64,000 nucleotides of DNA from Jaltomata sinuosa (GCA_003996215.1 QJPP01002932.1:1-64000), one strand, 5' to 3'; numbered from the stretch's first letter, positions 35,587-46,963 are shown. Numbers and translations are program-made. Notes: generated from the sequence alone by a model not told the origin.

Positions 35587-36348
35587 TTACTTAGGTGTCA
35601 GCTTTGTCAGTGGTGCAGTGATAGATGAGAAACCCTCCACAAAACCTCCAGAATATCCTACCAAGCCTAAAAAGCTACGGACCTCTATTGGATTCAAGGG
35701 CCTTGGCCAGTTCATCACTGCTTCAATCTTTTGGTCATCAACCTTGATAACGTCACCGGTGGTAACATGACCAAGAAAAACTACAGAAGTTAGCCAAAAT
35801 TCACATTTAGAGAATTTAGCATATAACCTACAGTCCTGGAGAGTCTGCAATATAGCTCATAAGTGGAATGCATGCTCGGCTTCCAATCGTAAAAATATTA
35901 GGATGTCGTCAATAAACACAATCACAATTACATCTAAAAACGGTTTGAAAACCCGGTTTATAAGATCCATAAAGGTTGTTGGGGCATTAGTAAGCCCGAA
36001 AGACATGACAAGGAATTCCAAATGGCCATACCTCATCCTGAAAGCTGTCTTCGAGATATCGACATCCCTAACTCGCAACTGATGGTAACCGGATCTCAAG
36101 TTGATCTTGGAAAAGCATTTGGCACCCTGTAACTGGTCGAACAAGACATCAATCCATGGAAGAGGATATTTATTCTTTATGGTGACTTTATTTAGCTGTC
36201 TGTAGTCAATACACATCTGTAAGGAGCCATCTTTCTTTCGAACAAAAAGCACCGGAGCACCCCACGGGGATGTACTTGGCCCGATAAAGACTTTATCAAG
36301 CAAGTCCTTCAGTTGTTCTTTCAATTCCTTTAGCTCCACAGGAGCCAT
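35587..36348 (-). pseudogene. Element 4 RT
   Basis: 36348-35857 carries MAPVELKELKEQL, GAPVLFVRKKDGS, CIDYRQLNKV, SKINLRSGYHQ and VFIDDILIF. The first catalytic Asp (normally SKIDLRSGY) is Asn, a G-to-A change on the coding strand; the FIDD pair is intact. A stop at 35857 separates the thumb region (35850-35587: FAKFSKCEFW-like, SVVFLGHV, RSFLGLVGY). Confidence 0.92.
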
Positions 36349-36413
36349 TCTGTAGGGGGAATGGATATAGGATGCGTATCAGGAAGAAAGTCTATAACAA
36401 AGTCAATTTCCCT

Positions 36414-36950
36414 TTATGGGGGAATTCCTCGAAGCTCATTAGGGAAAACCATCAAAAATTCATTCACAATAGGAATCGATTGAAGAGTCTGTAACTCCTT
36501 ATCCGTATCCCTGACATGAATTAAATTGTATATACAGCCTTTAGCAATCAACTTTCGATCCCTAAGGTATGAAATAAACTTACCCCTGGGCGTGTCTACA
36601 TTACCTTTCCATTCCAAGACTTGCTCACCTGGAAAATGAAATCTGACCACATTCGTATGACAATCAATATTAGCATAGCAAGCTACCAACCAATCCATAC
36701 CCATAATGACATCAAAGTCTAGCATAGTCAATTCAACTAAATTAGCAGATGTGGGACGGTCATTAATTAACATAGTATAGCCTAGAACACAACTAGCTAT
36801 AATAGGGTCGCCAATCGGGGTATACGCCTTAACTGACTGTGGCAAAAACTCAGATCTCATGTCAGGCATACCAGCAATAAATGGAGTAATATATGAAAAT
36901 GCAGAGCCAGGATCTATCAATCCGTAAATAGCTTGAGAAAGTATCGTCAA
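36414..36950 (-). pseudogene. Element 4 protease and RT N-terminal linker
   Basis: 178 codons from the protease N-terminal region through GLIDPGSAFSYITPF with an intact DPG, VIMGMDWLVACYA, and IPIVNEFLMVFPNELRGIPP, where a stop and a frameshift precede RT. The catalytic and flap regions look intact here, unlike element 3. Confidence 0.9.
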
Positions 36951-37099
36951 TATACCTATGACATTATCCGGGGATGCCTCTAAATCCTGTCAGCCTGTGA
37001 GAGCATAAATGCGGTTCTAGTCACTGTTGGAACCTGAGGTCTCTCCTCCACCTCCCCCTCTACCACGACCCTGAGTAGACTGTGGGCCTGGTCGAGGGG

Positions 37100-38393
37100 G
37101 GCGGACAGAAGGTGACGAGACTACTGCAGATCCTGTGGCTGAGCTGGTCCAACTCTGCCTAACCCTGGGCACCGGCTAATAAAATTTCCTGTCTGCCCAT
37201 AGTGATAACATGCACCTGAACCTAGTCTACACTGCCCGATGTGCAGCTTACCACACTGTGTACATGGAGGGGTAGGATGCCTCATCTTCCCAAAATGCTC
37301 CGGTCGATGGCCCGCAGAGTGGCCTGAGCTCTGCCTGGGTCCTGACTGACTATAATTATCAAACTGCTGGCCTCGCATTTGTGGTAGAGCACTACCTGCT
37401 GGGTGTGGTGGATATCGAGGGATTGGGGGCCTAAAATCACCTCATGGCTCCCTATAAGACCCCATAGTAAGGGCCATCTTACTCTGCTTCCTGTCCCTGC
37501 GGGTGTCCCAAATACAACGAGAAAGGTCCTCTGTAGTCTGAGAAAAAAGCCTATATGCGGGAAATATCTACATCATCCTGTAGGAATTCTACTGTACAGT
37601 CTCTGATAAGATGATCCCCCAAACCAGCCATATAACGATAAACTCTGGCCCTTATGGTGCGTACAATATTTGGTGCGTACCTTGCCAAGGAATTAAACCT
37701 ATGGCTATAATCTTTGGCGCTCATATTCCCCTGCCTCAGACTGATAAACTGGTCAAGACAGGCCTCCTGAACCTCTCATGGCAAATAATGGGCTAGGAAG
37801 GCCTTAGAGAAGTCATCCCACTCTGCTGGCAGAGCATCATATCCTCCGTATCTCTCCCATGCCTCATACCAAAAGACGGCTACATCACGTAGTTGAAAAG
37901 AAGCCAACTCCACAGCCTCAGTGATGGATACAAGCATTACCCTCAATACTCTATACACCTGGTCTATAAAGTCCTAGGGGTCCTCAGTTGAACTAGATAC
38001 TATAAATAATGGAGGAGCCAGATGAATAAACTATTGTACCTTCGAGCTTTCTTCCCGACCTCTCCTAGCCTCTGCTCCGGACCCTAGTTCACGCTCATGA
38101 ATAGCAACCATCCTAGTCAACAACTGAACCGCCTTTCTCATCCCCTGGTCAACTGTCTCTGGTGTGGGAACAACAGGTGTTAAAGGTCTTGTGTCCCTGG
38201 CTGCCTCAGATACTAATGGAACTGGTGGGGCTGGGGGAACTGCATCTCCCCAGGCTTCAGCAGTTGCCGGGGAAGCTGGAACTGGGGGTGTGGGAGACAC
38301 ACTGTGTGCCTCCAAGGGAACTCTATCCCTCTGACCCGGTGTGGAACGACTGGTACCTTCCCCCGGATCCATGCCTATATCTTGTTGTGCCAT
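37100..38393 (-). pseudogene. Element 4 gag
   Basis: It starts MAQQDIGMDPGEG at 38393. 120 codons of Pro/Ala-rich sequence run to a stop after SSKVQ, then in the same frame 37958-37776 carries the gag core (ASFQLRDVAVFWYEAWERYG, WDDFSKAFLAHYLP). Further pieces show QGNMSAKDYSHRFNSLARYAP. 37378-37121 carries a pre-knuckle CTQCGKLHIGQC and a nucleocapsid motif CYHYGQTGNFISRC, in which the second Cys is Tyr and the His is Asn. Confidence 0.88.
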
Positions 38394-38605
38394 CTCCTGA
38401 GCATAGGTACACTGTTAGATAAGAAATACAAAGCACGATTTAGATGTCATATGTGTTTATAACTCCTCTCTATAACACGATCTATCAATTGAAAGAAATG
38501 TAACAATCCTAAATGCCTTGTAGCCTCCTGATTATAAGTCTGGTGCACAACTCTCCCATAAGCAAGACTCTACTAGACACGGTTTGTGGACTCCCTAGGA
38601 CACGA

Positions 38606-38620
38606 CCTGTTATGATACCA
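38606..38620 (-). other. Element 4 primer binding site
   Basis: - strand TGGTATCATAACAGG, four bases after the LTR end. It matches the initiator Met tRNA complement for the first eight bases and then diverges. Confidence 0.8.
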
Positions 38621-38624
38621 AGTT

Positions 38625-41278
38625 TGTCACGCCCCAAATTAGGGAGGCATGACCGACACTCGATACCTTACTCCACCGAGTTAGCCACTAAAACATGCTA
38701 GCTAACTAAGCTGTGGGCCCAAAAATTTGGGATATAGACAAAGGTAGACAAGCCTGGACTGTTAAGGTCATAACCTGAATGACAACAAGTCATATAGACA
38801 AAGGTAGACATGCCAAAAATAATGACGTGATGGCTGGCTGACGAGGCCGCAACTGAAGACACACATATATACATATACATACATGCCACACCTATGTGAC
38901 TGGAGACTGGAAGCTACAAAACGAAACCTAGAATACTATGTCCATAATAGCCTCTAAGAGTGTCATAAGCACCGGTTGGGACAAGACCCCGTTTATACCC
39001 AAACTGTATAACAAAAGTAAACACCCTCTAATAGCCCCAGGAAGTAATAGAGCTTACCAACTCACAGCTGAACCCCGAATCCTAGTAGAGGGGTCGATCA
39101 GAATCCCTACCTGGACCTGCATGCACGAATACAAAATGCAGCGTCCCCATACAACAGGATGTAAGTACGAATAAAAATGTACTGGTATGTAAGGTACAGA
39201 GTAGAATCATAAATAGCTGCTGTAAAAAAAGTAATAGAGATACCACCTGAAACTGAAACTCTGATAGCCTCCATAGGCGATATTTGACCTTATAGAAATC
39301 AAATATGCATGGTATGCTCGTGTAATTGTATGTCGTGAATACATACATATAAATTCAAATGCATGTCATACACAACCAAGTGCTAGCAATGGTGGTGTCT
39401 TCCGGTAACGAACCGGGATCATATCTACCAACTCGTGGCCATCTGTGTCTCATACGTATAAATATAGGTAATAGGCCATATACCTCCCGATTATAGGTCG
39501 AGAGTCTGATGCATAGCATGTCATGTCATGGATGCGTAATGCACGTATGTCATCATAATTATGTTTCCAATCTTGGCCCGTTAGTACTCTTGTTCTCATA
39601 ATCTTGTAATTACTTTCATATAACGTGTAAATGCCTCGTAGAATCTTATGTGCTATTAGAATAAATTTAAACACTTAACTCGATTTTAAAAAGGTAAATT
39701 AAACTTGAGGATGTTTATAAAGAGCTTAAGGTGCTTCACTTAGTTTCTATATATGTTTCCCTAATAGTTTGTAAAAAAAGGTATTTCAAAAATCGAGTCC
39801 TTTAGTAGTTTAAATATACAGGTTACATTGAGAGTTCTTAAACTTGACGCATTATTTTAAAGTTTTCTGAAAATCATTTTAGTGAGGAAGGAGAGATTTT
39901 CGCGAATTCTTAATGTTCCTTTGCAATCATTTTGAATCACAACACCCAAAGAAGAACAAGAACTCCTACATATAGACATATAGTTAAGGAAACCAACAAA
40001 ATGACATATAAATGTCGAATATCCTATATAACCAAACAAGTGGAATATCATCATAACAATACCACAAAAATACTTAGTTGCGATCCCAATGCCTTTCACA
40101 GAAGGTCTTTCTAGCAGTAGAAAAGTAAAATATCGCATTTGACGATTTAGGAATTTTCTAAAGTTCGTGCTCAAAGGAAGGACAACGCTTAGCCTTAACA
40201 TACCTTTCCAACAAATGCCCAAATGCCCGTAGTTCCTTCACAGAAGTTGTTCCTTTCTTCCTAAGATTCACAAACACTATATATATTCAGCTTATACACA
40301 CCTATAAACAGTTCATAATTAAGCTTAAATTGACAGATTTTCCATAGGATTATAACTTGACAAAACGTCCATAGAACTTCGTAAAAATGATCATAAAAGA
40401 GCCCCGAGATGGTTACCTTAGCAAACCAAGAATAAAGCTTGAAGAACCACAAAGAAATACCAATTCCTATCTGCCCAAACCATCTCCAAACGTTTCTTAT
40501 CTAAGGGGAAAATAGTTTCCACGCGGAGAGATCACGTTTCTTGGCACGGGGGCAAACTTTAGCGATAGAAATCACCCAAAACGCACCTTGATCACTCAAG
40601 AACTGCCTTGTAACCCTCTCCTATGTTTCTCCCTATTTCAGAACTGGTTTTAGAGTGTTTTTACGATCTAAAACGTCAATAGACATATATATCCTAATCT
40701 TGACCCGACCGGTTCGCGACCCGATTTCAGCACAAACAGTCCGCGGTAAAATAGTCATAACTTTCTACTCCGAGATCGTCTTGACGTGAGGTTTTGTGCA
40801 TTAGAATCAAGACTCGTAGACCTTCGATTTAGTAGGTCATAGGACCTCTAACTCTTCAAATATTGGGATAAAAGCTCCAAGACATTTGACCCAATGTTCA
40901 GAAAATTTATTAAAGAAACTTACGGTAACTTTTGCCGACTTTTATTTCGCTACTTGCTTGACTTAAAAACTTAACATACAAAATTGAGCAATTATAATAC
41001 CTTGTAACACATCCTTCTTAGCATATTATATACTCTTAGTCTTACCCCGAAGCTACGGGTTATTTAAACTCCCGAATGAACGAGGTGGTACACAAGGTAT
41101 TTCGTTAACCCAAAATTTTGTCTAAGGGCTCTCCTTGACCTAAAACCTTAGTTTAAATCTTTGATATCCCTTCCCATTTGCAATCTTATTCTTCTGACAT
41201 CCAAACTAAATCATATACACCTCATACACTCACGTCATGCTACATATATTATACGGAAAAATATTACGGTGTCTCACA
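38625..41278 (-). repeat. Element 4 5' LTR
   Basis: 2654 bp direct repeat of 30638-33345 with intact TG...CA ends. The 12-bp minisatellite is contracted at 40711-40730. No gene. Confidence 0.94.
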
Positions 41279-42540
41279 AAAAATAGAATGCTTTCAGCCT
41301 CAGTAATATGTTGCATTCTCAGAAAGTAAGTATTTGAGCTATCCAGTATGTCAGTTTGCATTCACTGCTTGTATATTCCATTGGGAGTAGATTTAGCACC
41401 GATTTGGATGAAGGGATGAAGACTCACCCGTCCGTTTTGGCTAAGACCTTCAGTCGAAGTCCCTGAGTCAAAGAGAAAAAGGCACCATCGTAGGTTTTAA
41501 AAGGATCACCCGTCAGATTAGGCTTGACAACCTAGTCCTTTTTAGACATCAGATTAGTGGATCCACGCAAGAAAATGTTTGTACCCTTGGTAAGGTATGA
41601 ACACCCTCCCTGCCAGGGTTATAGGTTTGCCCCATAAATAGCTCAGCTTGGGGTATGTCGGTTAATAGTCGCTCCTACAGTTCAGATTCGTTATTGCATG
41701 ACCTTGTATCTAGTTACCTAGTTAAGTTCAGTTTAGTATTATACAGTTGTATGTTTATATATATACGTGGTCAATGCATCAGCTTATATCAGTAATTTCA
41801 GCATGCTCAGTAGAAGAAACTGCCCTAAAGATTTACTTTAAACATGACTGTTGGCATGACTCATGGTTTTCAGCTCAGTTGCACTACTTCATGACTTACA
41901 AACATAATTCATCCTTTTAGTCCAAGGATCTCCAAGTAACAGTTTTATTTATCTTTAAACATCATGATCTCACAGTTACAGTTCAGAAACATGATTTATA
42001 TTTTGTTCAGTAAAAGAGCTTATGTTCTACAGTTTGACTTATGCATCTTTAGATATCTATACTTAGTCTAGTTTTCAGCCGTGCTTTCAGTATACACGTT
42101 TTTTCTTATGATTTAAAATTAGTGCATTATCTCACATGCTCAGCACATTCAAAGTACTGATCCCATACCTTCTTGTGCTGCATCTTTTTAATGATGCAGG
42201 TTTTAGTGCTAGCTCCCAGGATCATGGTCAGACAGATCGCAGCCTCCAATCAGCAGGGAAGGAGTTCTCCTTTTTTGGAACTCCAGTCAGTTAGTAGGTA
42301 ATTCAGTTATTGTACATTGATGTAAGATAGTTGAGGGTCATGTCTCGGCTAACTGTAGTCAGTGTTACTAGAGGCTTCATAGACAATCATTCAGTTAGTT
42401 GTATCAGTTTTAAATGACTATGTATTTCAGTTTATAAAGTTCAGTTTATTACAGTACTCTTCAAGATCTCAGCATATGTTTCAGCTTCCGCATAATGTTT
42501 TTATCAGTTTATATGTTTCTATTCAGTTGCTCATGAAGTA
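41279..42540 (+). repeat. LTR H, right piece
   Basis: Starts with the element 4 TSD (aaaaa) and continues the sequence of 20423-20834. It carries TACTGAT..., a CTGCATC...GATGCAG stem-loop (42178-42199) and flanking sequence like the end part of LTR D. It breaks off at 42540, where the Tat-like LTR starts. No gene seen. Confidence 0.6.
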
Positions 42541-43449
42541 TGTGTTTTCGGGAAAAATGGTTTGACTTTAAACTTAATTTGAAAACTTTAAAGAAAAATT
42601 TCTATATTCAATTAAAGTACAGAGAGTCACCACTTAATTAATTAAAGGACAACTAAGAAAACCATTGAAAAAATCTAAAGTTTAAAAGAGATAAAACCTT
42701 CAAAAATTTAGAGATTATGGATAAGTGGTTCATATTAATATTTCGAGAAGGATTTTAAGGCACTCAAAATATCCACTAACTCGCGGTTATCTGATGATTT
42801 AAAACAACTCTTATTTTGACTAACTTTGAAAAATATTTAGTTTTGAAAAAATATGAAAATATTACCAACAAAAATAATTTACCTAAGGATAAGTGAAGAA
42901 GTTTTAAATTATTGAAAATAGTTTAAGTAAAAAGCATGCTTTGTACTTTAGAATTTTTAAAAGAGAATAATTATCATTGAAAATGAACAATAGGGATAAC
43001 TTCATTTCATAAATATTGAAACTCAAGTTAAGATTGGGAAATAATGTAGAACTCATGGCAAGGTTTCATTTTTAGACTTGAAACAAGTAAATCAAATGAG
43101 AATAAAATTCAATTTAAGAGTTATTTATTTGATTAAGTGGCCGAATTAAAATACATTAATAGCAATTCTTTTGGGGACTTAACTAAGTTGTTTAAATAAG
43201 AGTTAAAGTTTGTATTAATTATAAATAATTAACACGGATAAAATACAAGTAAAATAAGAGAAGAGTTGACACTTGGGCTTCTTTTGTCCCATTGTAATAA
43301 CTTGTTCAGATCTGGACTCTGAAGTGGGTTCTTAGCCCATTTTCCTTCTATATATCAGCACTGTATATCAGTAGCTTTACTTTGAATTTCTTTGTATATA
43401 ACCACGTATACTATGTATACCAATGTGCAAACCTGCATTTTTGCTTCCT
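42541..43449 (-). repeat. Tat-like 3' LTR, distal part
   Basis: AT-rich, with an agtcaccacttaatt stretch like other solanaceous LTRs of this kind that I recall. It ends where the viral sequence starts. No gene. Confidence 0.55.
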
Positions 43450-43668
43450 TTCCTGTCATTTTCCAATATAATACTAATGATTTATCTATATTGCAGTCAT
43501 TTATTGCTACTGAATAGTTTGCACTTATTATAAATTTAAATTTTTGGTATATTAAATTTCCTTTTACTGCACTTATTATACTCTTCTCTATAGGTTCAAT
43601 TATTCTGTCATCTGCTAGATATATTTCAATAGGTGTATCTATACCTTCTCTAAAACATGCTTTTATAA
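43450..43668 (-). pseudogene. EPRV movement-protein segment, inverted copy
   Basis: The reverse complement of 43830-44047 with few differences. It covers the C-terminal half of the 30K-type domain. At the position of the in-frame TGA of the direct copy (44035) this copy has no stop. It begins abruptly next to LTR sequence at 43449. Confidence 0.85.
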
Positions 43669-43674
43669 TACTAT

Positions 43675-44685
43675 GTGGTAAGTCAAAAAGAACATATAAT
43701 AGATTGTAAATATACTAAAGGAAAAGCAAGAATTCCTATAATAAATAAGAGAATAATAAACAAAGAAATACAAGCACTACAAACTAAAGAACCAATAAGG
43801 TATGTACATCTAGGAGGAACAAAAATATTAATAAAAGCATGTTTTAGAGAAGGTATAGATACACCTATTGAAATATATCTAGCAGATGACAGAATAATTG
43901 AACCTATAGAGAAGAGTATAATAAGTGCAGTAAAAGGAAATCTAATATACCAAAAATTTAAATTTATAATAAGTGCAAACTATTCAGTAGCAATAAATGA
44001 CTGCAATATAGATAAATCATTAGTATTATATTGAAAAATGACAGGAATTGAACTAGCCCCAGGCAGTAAAGTATTTACAGCAAGATGTAAAAATTTATAT
44101 GTCTTGACAACAAAACATAAAATAACAGCAAAAAATAAAATCAATAGAATAAAAATAGAAAACCCTTTTGAACAAATTGTTTCAGTAATAGATAACAATG
44201 ATTATAGCTATAAGGAAATAGACGTAGAAGAAAACCTAGAAATAGTAAGTGATAGGATAAGCACATCTAAAAGGAAAAGTTGTAGTGACACACCCCAGTC
44301 ATCAAGAAATTCAATAACAATAAAAGAAATAGAGCCAAATCACTATTATATAACCGGAATATTAGAACAAAGAAAATTCATTATAATAATAAACACAGGA
44401 CAAGAGGAAAATTATATAACAAGAGAATTAGTAACAGAAGAAGAAATAAATTCTATAGAACACCCGGAATTACCAAAAGAATTTACAGCATTCAGAGAAT
44501 CAGTAGAAAAAGAAATAATCATTGGCGGAATACCAATGGTAATAAAATTTAAAATGTATCACGGAGATAAAAACATCATATTAGGAATAAAATGGTTAGA
44601 AGATATGAAACCATATAATTTAGAAAACACACAGTTAACCGTTACTTATAAAAATAAGAAAGTCATAATAAAACGGACAATGTAA
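43675..44685 (+). pseudogene. EPRV movement-protein C-terminus joined to a degenerate retropepsin-like domain
   Basis: One frame runs from 43675 to a TAA at 44683, broken once by TGA at 44035-44037. The first part shows the conserved core of caulimovirid movement proteins (YVHLGG, ADDRI). The last part, about codons 95-215 counted from 44038, resembles a retropepsin: IIINTG (Asn at 44392-44394 in place of the catalytic Asp) and, about 70 residues on, NIILGIKWLEDM, the counterpart of ILGMDWL. The TAA lies seven bases before the ATG of the next frame, and this spacing is kept in the duplicated copy, so it looks like an authentic gene boundary. Confidence 0.72.
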
Positions 44686-45365
44686 GAGAAAAATGAAAAT
44701 CTACATACTTGCTAAAATAATAGTAGAAAATTACTATAACAGATATTATACCCCAATGATAGATACAGGAGCAGAGGCTAATATGTGTAAACATAATTGT
44801 CTACCAGATGAAAAATGGGAAAAATTAACTACACCAATAGTAGTAACAGGATTTAATAATGAAGGAAGCATGATAAATCATAAAGCAAGAAATGTAAAAT
44901 TACAAATATGGGATAAAATATTAACTATAGAAGAAATATATAGTTATGAATTCACAAATAAGGATATACTTCTAGGAATGTCTTTTCTAGAAAAACTATA
45001 TCCACATATAATAACAAAGACACACTGGTGGTTTACGACACCATGTAAACACAAAGTAGGAGCTAAAAGAGTATATAATAAAAATAGAAAACCTGCCCCA
45101 TGGATAAAGGGAAGTGAGAAAATTACACAGAAATTAGAAAATATAAAAACAAATGAGCATAAAATAGAACTAATTATATTTTCCATAGATAAATTAAAAA
45201 TAATCCAAGACCAATTAGAACCATTATATAGCGAAAATCCCTTAAAAGGATGGGAAAAACATAAAACTAAAGTGAAAATAGAGTTAATTGATGAAAATAG
45301 CATAATTACCCAGAAACCTTTAAAATATAATTTTGATGATTTAGATGAATTCAAAATGCACATAA
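44431..45365 (+). repeat. 930-bp direct duplication in the EPRV, unit 1
   Basis: Unit 1 aligns with 45361-46295 at a constant offset of 930 bp, that is 310 codons. By eye about 21 bases differ (roughly 98% identity). The junction near 45361-45370 shows a few bases of shared sequence (taaca, aagaag). Confidence 0.9.
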
Positions 45366-45379
45366 CAAAGAAGAAATAA
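44693..45379 (+). pseudogene. EPRV protease and RT N-terminus, copy 1
   Basis: An ATG at 44693 opens a 228-codon frame. A retropepsin domain has MIDTGAEANM (catalytic Asp at 44762-44764) and ILLGMSFLEK. A linker and the first residues of RT (NPLKGWEKHKTKVKIEL) follow. The RT frame is cut at 45365 by the duplication junction and ends at a stop in upstream-domain sequence. In an intact virus this gene would continue through RT and RNase H. Confidence 0.82.
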
Positions 45380-46295
45380 ATTCTATAGAACACCCGGAAT
45401 TACCAAAAGAATTTACAGCATTCAGAGAATCAGTAGAAAAAAAAATAATCATTGGCAGAATACCAATGGTAATAAAATTTAAAATATATCACGGAGATAA
45501 AAATATCATATTAGGAATAAAATGGTTAGAAGATATGAAATCATATAATTTAGAAAACACACAGTTAACCGTTACTTATAAAAATAAGAAAGTCATAATA
45601 AAACGAACGATGTAAGAGAAAAATGAAAATCTACATACTTGCTAAAATAATAGTAGAAAACTATTATAACAGATATTATACCCCGATGATAGATACAGGA
45701 GCAGAAGCTAATATGTGTAAACATAATTGCCTACCAGACGAGAAATGGGAAAAAATAACTACACCAATAGTAGTAACAGGATTTAACAATGAAGGAAGTA
45801 TGATAAATCATAAAGCAAGAAATGTAAAATTACAAATATGGGATAAAATATTAACTATAGAAGAAATATATAGTTATGAATTCACAAATAAGGATATACT
45901 TCTAGGAATGCCTTTTCTAGAAAAGCTATATCCACATATAATAACAAAGACACACTGGTGGTTTACGACACCATGTAAACACAAAGTAGGAGCTAAAAGA
46001 ATATATAATAAAAATAGAAAACCTGCCCCATGGATAAAGGGAAGTGAGAAAATTACACAGAAATTAGAAAATATAAAAACAAATGAGCATAAAATAGAAC
46101 TAATTATATTTTCCATAGATAAATTAAAAATAATCCAAGACCAATTAGAACCATTATATAGCGAAAATCCCTTAAAAGGATGGGAAAAACATAAAACTAA
46201 AGTGAAAATAGAGCTAATTGATGAAAATAGCATAATTACCCAGAAACCTTTAAAATATAATTTTGATGATTTAGATGAATTCAAAATGCACATAA
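45361..46295 (+). repeat. 930-bp direct duplication in the EPRV, unit 2
   Basis: Second unit; the viral sequence continues past it to 46399 with more of the RT N-terminus. Confidence 0.9.
45371..45615 (+). pseudogene. EPRV degenerate retropepsin-like domain, copy 2 (C-terminal part)
   Basis: Repeats 44441-44685, including the NIILGIKWL motif and the final TAA. The part holding the IINTG motif is outside the duplicated unit. Four amino-acid differences from copy 1, each a G-to-A or C-to-T change in this copy. Confidence 0.8.
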
Positions 46296-46399
46296 AAGAA
46301 TTGTTAGAAAACAAATATATACAAAAAAGCAATAGTAAACATACAAGCCCAGCATTTATAGTAAATAAACATAGTGAACAAAAAAGAGGAAAGAGTAGA
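45623..46399 (+). pseudogene. EPRV protease and RT N-terminus, copy 2
   Basis: Same start and domains as copy 1 (MIDTGAEANM, Asp at 45692-45694; ILLGMPFLEK), continuing further into RT (FDDLDEFKMHIKELLENKYI, SPAFIVNKHSEQKRGKSR). Viral similarity ends near 46399; the open frame runs on to a stop at 46412 in flanking LTR sequence. The RT catalytic motifs are not reached. Confidence 0.82.
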
Positions 46400-46963
46400 G
46401 GGGGTTTGGGCTAACTGCTGGATTGGGTCGGGTGTTTAAAATAGTGGGCTGAGGGAAGTTAATTTGGGGTCAAGGTTTCTGATAATTGGAGGATAAAAAG
46501 GGTTTAAAGGCTGGCCACATTTTGCGAAATATGGCCAAATTCGATTTAAAGAACGACCAAATTGAAACAATTTAGTAAAATTCGGCCAAAATTGGAATAG
46601 ATAAATTTATCCAAATTACATATTGAGCTTTATTTAATTTAAATTTCGCTTAAAACGTAAGAGACACATATTCAATTAATCATCAAATTTAAGTCAATTT
46701 TGAGAAAAAACAAATCATTCTCAATTTAAACACGATTTCCATCTGAAAATAATTTCAAAAAGTATTTTTCTTAAATAAAATTTATATAATTCTATATAGT
46801 TAAATACAAAATATATATTCTTACTTAAAAATGATAAAGTTATCGTGGAAATTAATTTTGAAAATATTTTGATTTTATAAGAACAATTATTTTAAAATTG
46901 TTTTAAAATTGAAAAAGCTCAAAATTAATATGCAACGTGGAGGGTAAAAATTGGGTGTCAACA
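46400..46963 (-). repeat. Tat-like 3' LTR, proximal part
   Basis: Starts on the - strand at 46963 with TGTTGACACCC directly after the polypurine tract. It is interrupted at 46399 by the viral fragment. No gene. Confidence 0.6.

Larger units (their letters stand above)
30638..41278 (-). mobile_element. Element 4: Ty3/gypsy (Tekay/Del-like), complete but broken
   Basis: LTRs of 2708 and 2654 bp enclose a - strand primer site, gag, protease, RT, RNase H, integrase, chromodomain-like tail and polypurine tract; total 10.6 kb. LTR ends are TGTGAGACC...GGGGCGTGACA. LTRs differ by several percent by eye. It is a different family from elements 3 and 5 by gag N-terminus and LTR sequence. Confidence 0.95.
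43450..46399 (+). mobile_element. Endogenous pararetrovirus fragment (Caulimoviridae, solendovirus-like)
   Basis: AT-rich block with a 30K-type movement protein C-terminus, two retropepsin-like domains and the start of RT. Its parts are rearranged: an inverted copy of the movement-protein region at the left edge, and a 930-bp direct duplication on the right. RT proper, RNase H and the rest of the genome are absent. The fragment could not replicate. Resemblance to the TVCV/LycEPRV group is from memory of that group's sequence character and needs a search. Confidence 0.8.

Noticed and set aside
44944..46332. Two ~150-codon - strand frames opposite the EPRV protease
   Set aside because: They are antisense to a clearly coding frame and near-identical only because the region is duplicated.
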